Source: Nitrospinae bacterium bin107 (GTDB lineage: Bacteria; UBA8248). From it: a stretch of DNA of 64,000 nucleotides. This document shows positions 60,109 to 64,000 of the stretch, one piece after another. The notes beneath the pieces are model-generated. The model saw only the letters and a list, made by a program, of their open reading frames with translations, searched no databases and had not been told where the DNA came from. The stretch is from NCBI GenBank assembly GCA_002238965.1, contig MPNJ01000003.1:186001-250000 (forward strand), read 5' to 3'. The translations under genes and the position numbers were made by a program. Every line of letters begins with the position of its first letter. Positions within the stretch are counted from its first letter, which is position 1.

Positions 60109-60687
60109 TTAATGACGAAAATGACCATTTGTGTTCGGGTCGACCTTGCCTGTGGCCACCATGGCATGACGAGAGAGCGCATCTGTCCCCCTCCCCGAGG
60201 AGCATTCATCCAGGCTTTGATTGATAAATTCATCCAACTGCGCATGCGCGAGACTCACTTGCAGCGCGGCGGGGCCGACGGCCTCTTCTTCGTATTCCTC
60301 TTCTTCGGCACGCTCCCTCTCCGAGACGACTTCGTCTCGCTCATCGTAGAAAAAGACGGTGACGCGGCTTTTGCCTGGACCATACGCCAGCCCCAAACGG
60401 CTTACCTTGAACTCTATCAACCCTTCGGAACTCACAGGGGTGGACCCGACCTCGGCGATGTCGGGAAATTCCGGTTCCTCGTCTGAGCGTTCTCCTTGCC
60501 CTTTCGCCTCCGCCATCTTTTTCATCGCCATCGAAAGGCCGTAGACCTGCTCTTTCTCCAGCCAGAGCGTGGCAGCCGCCTTCGTCGGGCAATCAATCAG
60601 GATGCGGAAAATCCTCTTGCCCGCGACGCCAATCGCTTCGGTTCTGATTTTTCCGACTTCGCCCAAATTATGTTTGGCAGAATCCAT
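60109..60687 (-). CDS. DUF3090-like protein, partner of the SCO1664-family protein
   Basis: The 192 residues resemble the DUF3090 family: GEVGKIRTEAIGVAGKRIFR, WLEKEQVYGLSMAMKKMAEA, FKVSRLGLAYGPGKSRVTVF and LAHAQLDEFINQSL. Actinobacterial members usually end in a Cys-rich zinc-ribbon-like tail. Here the end (VATGKVDPNTNGHFRH) keeps the NGH part but I see no CxxC pair. The ATG at 60687 is taken because the family begins here; a GTG at 60726 is possible and neither has a clear ribosome-binding site. It heads a three-gene run. Confidence 0.75.
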   Translation of the reverse strand: MDSAKHNLGEVGKIRTEAIGVAGKRIFRILIDCPTKAAATLWLEKEQVYGLSMAMKKMAEAKGQGERSDEEPEFPDIAEVGSTPVSSEGLIEFKVSRLGLAYGPGKSRVTVFFYDERDEVVSERERAEEEEYEEEAVGPAALQVSLAHAQLDEFINQSLDECSSGRGTDALSRHAMVATGKVDPNTNGHFRH

Positions 60688-60795
60688 GTGAGATATAATA
60701 CTCCGCGATGCGATATGAGACGGCACAAGTTGGGTATACCATAAACAGATGTCCTTTCACTTGTCTAATCAAACTTTGCTAACTTTCGTTTCGGC

Positions 60796-60824
60796 TTTCA
60801 CCGTTGGAAAATTGCGTCTATACT
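60796..60824 (+). promoter_or_regulatory. Possible promoter of the small membrane-protein gene
   Basis: TTTCAC (60796-60801), a 17-base spacer and TATACT (60819-60824) lie about 50 bases before the ATG at 60875. The -10 box is good, the -35 box weak. Confidence 0.4.
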
Positions 60825-60874
60825 TCAGCAACAAACTCGCCCCGTAATCCATCCAGACGCCGAGAAACCAACGC

Positions 60875-61036
60875 ATGGCGAAAAGACCCACCCGAAAACC
60901 CGCCGCTGTTAAACACGGCTTTCTCGAATACCTGCTCCTGAGCGTTCTCGCGCTCGTCGTCTTGGTGACGGCGTGGACGCTCTATGACAACGGAATCCTC
61001 GACACTTTCATCGAACTTTTCAAAGGCTCCCACTAA
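60875..61036 (+). CDS. Tiny single-pass membrane protein (53 residues)
   Basis: The frame ATG 60875 to TAA 61034-61036 encodes a basic N-terminus (KRPTRKPAAVKH), one membrane helix (YLLLSVLALVVLVTAWTLYD, about 19-38) and a short tail with ILDTFIELFKGSH. The basic-inside pattern and clean helix support translation. No strong ribosome-binding site is visible, but a promoter-like sequence lies upstream. No family recognised. Confidence 0.5.
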   Translation: MAKRPTRKPAAVKHGFLEYLLLSVLALVVLVTAWTLYDNGILDTFIELFKGSH

Positions 61037-61200
61037 GACGCGATGCTCCTGAGAGTCGCGCCTCCTCCCTTGCGAGGTCCGCAGGCTTCGTCGCTCCTGC
61101 AAGCGCTTCATCCAGGCGGGCGCTTTTTCTGCATCGCTCATCGATGCGCATCTCCTGAAGTTTGGTCTTCTCGAAAACAAGACGACAAAGCTCACATACC

Positions 61201-62118
61201 ATGGATTCTGGGCAAACAAAATCCAATGGCCAAATTTCCGGAATCGGCTACACAGTTCCAGACGAAAATGATAGCCTCCACCAAATCGCAACTTACAGAG
61301 GATGCTCTTTGTTGGCCCGGCTCATATCCAGAACACTGCAAACTCCCGACGGCCCGCTCGCCTATACCGAAGCGGGGGGCGATGACAAAGAACCCCTCCT
61401 CCTTGTGCACGGCGGCTTCGGGGCAGCGAACCACTGGCTCAAGAACCAGGCTTTCTTCGCCGAGCACTACCGGGTACTGGCGATCGATCTCCCCGCCTTC
61501 GGCGAGAGCTACGCGCCGCCCAAACCGCACTCGGCAGCATCCGTCACACAGGGCATCGGGCGTCTGCTCGACGAGCTTGGAATCGAAGAGTGCTCCTGCG
61601 CGGCTTTTTCCTTCGGCGCGACGATGAGCGTGACGTATTGCCAGGAAAACGCATTGCGATTCAAGAAACTCGTTCTGCTGGGACCGGGAGGGTTGGGCAT
61701 CACGGGAGACGTCAAGCTCGGCGATGAGCGCCGCGCCACCAGGGAAATGAGCCGCGAGGAGAAGCACGCGGTGTTCGTCCACAACCAAAGGGCGCTGATG
61801 TTCAAAAATCCGGCCTGCGCGGATGAAGCGTACCTTACTCAAGCCTGGACAAACCTCAAGAATTCAAGGATGAACATCTACGCCATGAACCGCGAACCCT
61901 ATCTGCCCGATCTGCTTCCGGCGTGTTCCATGCCGCTGCTCATATTGTGGGGAGACGCCGACGTCATCGCCTATCCGACACCTGAAAAACGCCGGAGCGC
62001 TTGCCAAAAAGCCGCTCCCCATGCAGAAGTGGACATTATTCCCGACGCCGGGCACATGGCCCAGTGGGAGCAACCCGACATATTCAACGAACGCGTATTG
62101 AAATTCCTGAGATCGTAA
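61201..62118 (+). CDS. Alpha/beta-hydrolase (C-C bond or ester hydrolase type)
   Basis: The 305 residues contain LLLVHGGFGAANHWLKNQAF (oxyanion region), the nucleophile elbow AAFSFGATMS, LILWGDADVIAYP (acid) and IIPDAGHMAQWEQPDIFNE (His). MhpC-like meta-cleavage hydrolases have this pattern. The start is uncertain: the family region begins near SRTLQTPDGPLAYTEAG, and ATG 61201 or a TTG at 61162 could be used. It is followed by an SDR and a flavin reductase gene on the same strand at 30 and 46 bp. Confidence 0.85.
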   Translation: MDSGQTKSNGQISGIGYTVPDENDSLHQIATYRGCSLLARLISRTLQTPDGPLAYTEAGGDDKEPLLLVHGGFGAANHWLKNQAFFAEHYRVLAIDLPAFGESYAPPKPHSAASVTQGIGRLLDELGIEECSCAAFSFGATMSVTYCQENALRFKKLVLLGPGGLGITGDVKLGDERRATREMSREEKHAVFVHNQRALMFKNPACADEAYLTQAWTNLKNSRMNIYAMNREPYLPDLLPACSMPLLILWGDADVIAYPTPEKRRSACQKAAPHAEVDIIPDAGHMAQWEQPDIFNERVLKFLRS

Positions 62119-62148
62119 ATAGCCACCATCCCCTGAGGAGAATGTTTC

Positions 62149-62916
62149 ATGGGCAAGACGAGCTTTGATTTTTCCGGACAGGTCGCCGTCGTCACGGGCG
62201 CATCGCGCGGCATCGGCAAAGGATCGGCGGAGAAGTTCGCCGAGGCGGGCGCCAAGGCCTATCTCATCGACATCGACATCGAACTCGGCGAGGCGGCCGC
62301 CGCCGGCATCCGAGAGAACGGGGGGGACGCCACCTTCATCGACTGCGACCTCACGGATTCGGTGGCCGTGAAACAGATGATTGAGCGCATTGCGAGCGAG
62401 GCGGGCAGCATCGACATTTTCGTCAATTCCGCCGGCGGTTTTCACCAGCAACTATCCACAGGCGATACGACGGAAGACGAGTGGGACGCCGTGGTGGACA
62501 GGAACCTGAAGAGCGTGTTCCTGACCTCGAAGCATCTGACACCCGTTTTCGAAAAACAAAACAGCGGCTGCGTGATCAACCTGGGCTCCATGTCGGGAAT
62601 CACCACGCTCCAACCCTCCTCCCCGCCCTATGCGGCGGCCAAGGCGGGCGTTCACGCCCTGACCCGCGTGCTCGCCTACGAGCTTGGGCAATACAACGTG
62701 CGCGTGAACGCCATCGCGCCGGGAACCACGGCGACCGAGCGCGTCATCGCTGTGCGCTCGGAAGAACAGCGCGAGATGATCGGCAAGGGCACGCTTTTGG
62801 GCCGCATCGCCGATGTGGATGATATGGTCGGCTGGGTGCTCATGCTGGCGTCGCCCGAATCCACCTACCTCACGGGCCAGACCATCGCCGTGAACGCGGG
62901 CCGATATATGTCGTAA
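62149..62916 (+). CDS. Short-chain dehydrogenase/reductase
   Basis: The 255 residues have TGASRGIGKGSAEKF (about 15-29), NSAGGFHQ, GSMSG and the YAAAK catalytic pair, followed by VRVNAIAPGTTATERV. A FabG-like classical SDR with a good GAGGAGAATGTTTC ribosome-binding site. Part of the plus-strand run hydrolase - SDR - flavin reductase. Confidence 0.92.
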   Translation: MGKTSFDFSGQVAVVTGASRGIGKGSAEKFAEAGAKAYLIDIDIELGEAAAAGIRENGGDATFIDCDLTDSVAVKQMIERIASEAGSIDIFVNSAGGFHQQLSTGDTTEDEWDAVVDRNLKSVFLTSKHLTPVFEKQNSGCVINLGSMSGITTLQPSSPPYAAAKAGVHALTRVLAYELGQYNVRVNAIAPGTTATERVIAVRSEEQREMIGKGTLLGRIADVDDMVGWVLMLASPESTYLTGQTIAVNAGRYMS

Positions 62917-62962
62917 ATGGACAGATATTTTTGCAAATTTACAGCCATTTTGAGGGTTTTTG

Positions 62963-63586
62963 ATGAGCGAATACCTGGAATTCGACCCCGATGAGATAGA
63001 GAGGCGCGCGGTTTATCGCCTGCTCACGGGCTCCATCGTCCCCCGCCCCATCGGCTGGGCGTCATCCATCAGCAAGGAGGGGATATACAACATCGCGCCC
63101 TTCAGCTTCTTCACCTGCGTCTGCGTGGCGCCGCCGATGATATCGCTCACCGTGGCGAGAAACCCCGACGGCACGAAGAAGCACACCCTCATCAACGCGG
63201 AGGAAACCGGAGAATTCTGCTTCAACGTCGTCACCCACCGCCATTGGGAGCAGATGGTGGATACGGCGAACGGCATCCCGGCGGAGGAGAGCGAGTTCGA
63301 CGCCACCGGTCTCGAACCGATACCCGCCAAGAAGGTGAAGGCGCCGCGCATCAAGGACGCGCCCATTCATTTCGAGTGCAAAACCCACAACGTGTTCGAA
63401 CTGGGGCCGAACAAGCACCCGCTCCTGATCGGGGAAGTCGTCTATTTTCACGTCAATCCGGACGTCATGACGGGCGGATACATCGACATGAAAAAACTCG
63501 AGCCCATCGGACGCCTGAACGGCTTCTGGCAGTGTACGCTCGGAGAGTTCCTGGAAAGAAGTTTCCAGGACGGGCAGCCGAGATAA
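62963..63586 (+). CDS. Flavin reductase-like / FMN-binding split-barrel protein (second copy)
   Basis: The 207 residues show LLTGSIVPRPIGWASSISKE (about 20-39), IAPFSFFTCVCVAPPMISLT, ETGEFCFNVVTHRHWEQM and the C-terminal GRLNGFWQCT. It is a paralogue of the protein encoded at 8971-9615. It binds FMN and may reduce it for a partner. ATG 62963 is chosen because GAGGG lies 6 bases upstream. Confidence 0.88.
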   Translation: MSEYLEFDPDEIERRAVYRLLTGSIVPRPIGWASSISKEGIYNIAPFSFFTCVCVAPPMISLTVARNPDGTKKHTLINAEETGEFCFNVVTHRHWEQMVDTANGIPAEESEFDATGLEPIPAKKVKAPRIKDAPIHFECKTHNVFELGPNKHPLLIGEVVYFHVNPDVMTGGYIDMKKLEPIGRLNGFWQCTLGEFLERSFQDGQPR

Positions 63587-63695
63587 TACCCAGAGGTTGA
63601 AATCCCGAAAGTCTTGATATTGCAGAGCAAGTATTTCCTGCAGACAACGAGAACCTACTTTACATACAGGTCATAAGTAACTGTTATATCATATA

Positions 63696-63902
63696 TTACC
63701 CTGCATCGAATCCGGTGTCATCAACTGCGGCGCGTAGAGCGTCCAGATTCGTCACACCTTCATCGAAAACGACCGTCGCCTTACCGCCTTCCAGATCGAC
63801 CTCGGCCTCGGCCACGCCTTCCACACCGCTTAACGCCTCTTGCACAGCGGACTGGCACATCTCGCAACTCATTCCACCCACGTTGATTACCACTTTTTCC
63901 AT
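63696..63902 (-). CDS. CopZ-like heavy-metal-associated domain protein (metallochaperone)
   Basis: The 68 residues form one HMA domain with the metal-binding motif GMSCEMCQ (Cys13 and Cys16) and the ferredoxin-like pattern (VVINVGG, AVQEALSGVEGVAEAEVDL, KATVVFDEGVTNLDALRAAV). It should carry Cu(I) to an ATPase. The ATG at 63902 is chosen because GGAGAAAATTTAT precedes it; the frame is open further upstream. Copper export ATPases are commonly encoded next to it. Confidence 0.9.
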   Translation of the reverse strand: MEKVVINVGGMSCEMCQSAVQEALSGVEGVAEAEVDLEGGKATVVFDEGVTNLDALRAAVDDTGFDAG

Positions 63903-63958
63903 ATAAATTTTCTCCAAGTAAACCCGAGCCGTCAGACGCGCAAGCCCGCATCCGGAAT

Positions 63959-64000
63959 CTAGTCCACACTCCTCGTACGAGCGGGCTTCCAGTTTCTCAG
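63959..64000 (-). CDS. Possible C-terminal end of a copper-type P1B ATPase (cut by window edge)
   Basis: On the minus strand the frame from the window edge reads LRNWKPARTRSVD and then TAG (63961-63959). P1B-type ATPases end in a similar NSLRLRRWRP-like tail, and the gene is followed by a CopZ-like gene on the same strand 56 bp away. Only 13 residues are visible, so this is a tentative call. Confidence 0.3.
   Translation of the reverse strand: MRNWKPARTRSVD

Noticed and set aside
1-64000. Genome-wide reassignment of TGA
   Set aside because: TGA ends many genes here at natural family lengths (for example ccmA, ccmC, ccmD, miaB), so it is a stop codon in general.

Overview
The window is about 64 kb of GC-rich, densely coded DNA. 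It carries no rRNA, tRNA or CRISPR array that I could recognise. A complete System I (Ccm) cytochrome c maturation operon, lipoproteins and periplasmic binding proteins point to a Gram-negative bacterium. The gene mix (Liv-type and iron-type ABC importers, three Ldh2-type dehydrogenases, UxaA-type dehydratase pieces, many SDR/ADH enzymes, and a Cys-type CcmE) would fit an uncultured lineage near Desulfobacterota, Nitrospinota or Tectomicrobia. That placement is inference, not proof. TGA is the normal stop codon here (for example in the ATGA overlaps of the ccm and liv operons), which matters for the main discovery.

Layout: 0.3-3.2 kb holds an ACT-domain protein, a GNAT acetyltransferase, a small mono-haem c-type protein and a carboxymuconolactone decarboxylase/AhpD-fold gene. 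This last gene is interrupted by one in-frame TGA exactly at the second redox cysteine, and a bacterial SECIS-like hairpin follows it, so it is very probably a selenoprotein. Repeats surround this area: two dRS3-like/REP-like inverted repeats, a GTAGGGACAGG family and a 300-bp MITE-like palindrome. At 3.6-6.6 kb (minus strand) lies a defence island: an orphan HicB-like protein, a small membrane protein, a BglII/BstYI-type restriction enzyme, an SPPY-class (probable N4-cytosine) methyltransferase and a Dam-like adenine methyltransferase. At 6.7-10.5 kb is a minus-strand metabolic cluster (MetE-like, zinc ADH, flavin reductase, VOC). At 10.7-15.9 kb are a UvrD/PcrA helicase, a small membrane protein, and a histidine phosphatase - bifunctional nuclease - miaB operon. 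At 16-20.4 kb are an orphan 2-oxoacid oxidoreductase gamma-like protein, a GHL10-type lipoprotein, HU, a protein of unknown function and an MBL-fold hydrolase.

At 20.8-27.2 kb is an iron-type ABC importer: binding protein, terminator, fused double permease, two different ATPases and a CapA-like metallophosphatase. At 27.3-30 kb are a cupin, an isopropylmalate-dehydrogenase-like enzyme and Ldh2 number 1. At 30-38.1 kb (minus strand) is the whole ccm operon in the order ccmE-F-[zinc-ribbon]-[membrane protein]-A-B-C-D-H-tlpA-tlpA. CcmE has Cys in place of the haem-binding His, CcmH lacks the usual CxxC, and two extra genes sit in the middle. At 38.3-41 kb are ilvC, with a promoter and an attenuator-like leader, and a fatty-acid desaturase with a long Ala-rich tail.

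At 41.3-57.9 kb is a catabolic region. It has an alpha/beta hydrolase, SDR, triple-RidA fusion, livF-G-M-H-J importer, Old Yellow Enzyme, an SDR without the YxxxK pair, a zinc dehydrogenase, Ldh2 number 2, a split UxaA-type dehydratase, a methyltransferase-like protein, Ldh2 number 3 and an inositol-monophosphatase-family enzyme. Together these look like uptake and oxidation of small hydroxy or branched-chain/aromatic acids, but no substrate can be fixed from sequence. At 57.9-64 kb are a repeat-like lipoprotein, an SCO1664-like kinase-fold protein with a DUF3090-like partner (a pair better known from Actinobacteria), a tiny membrane protein, a hydrolase, an SDR, a flavin reductase, and a CopZ-like metallochaperone preceded by what may be the tail of a copper P-type ATPase running off the window.
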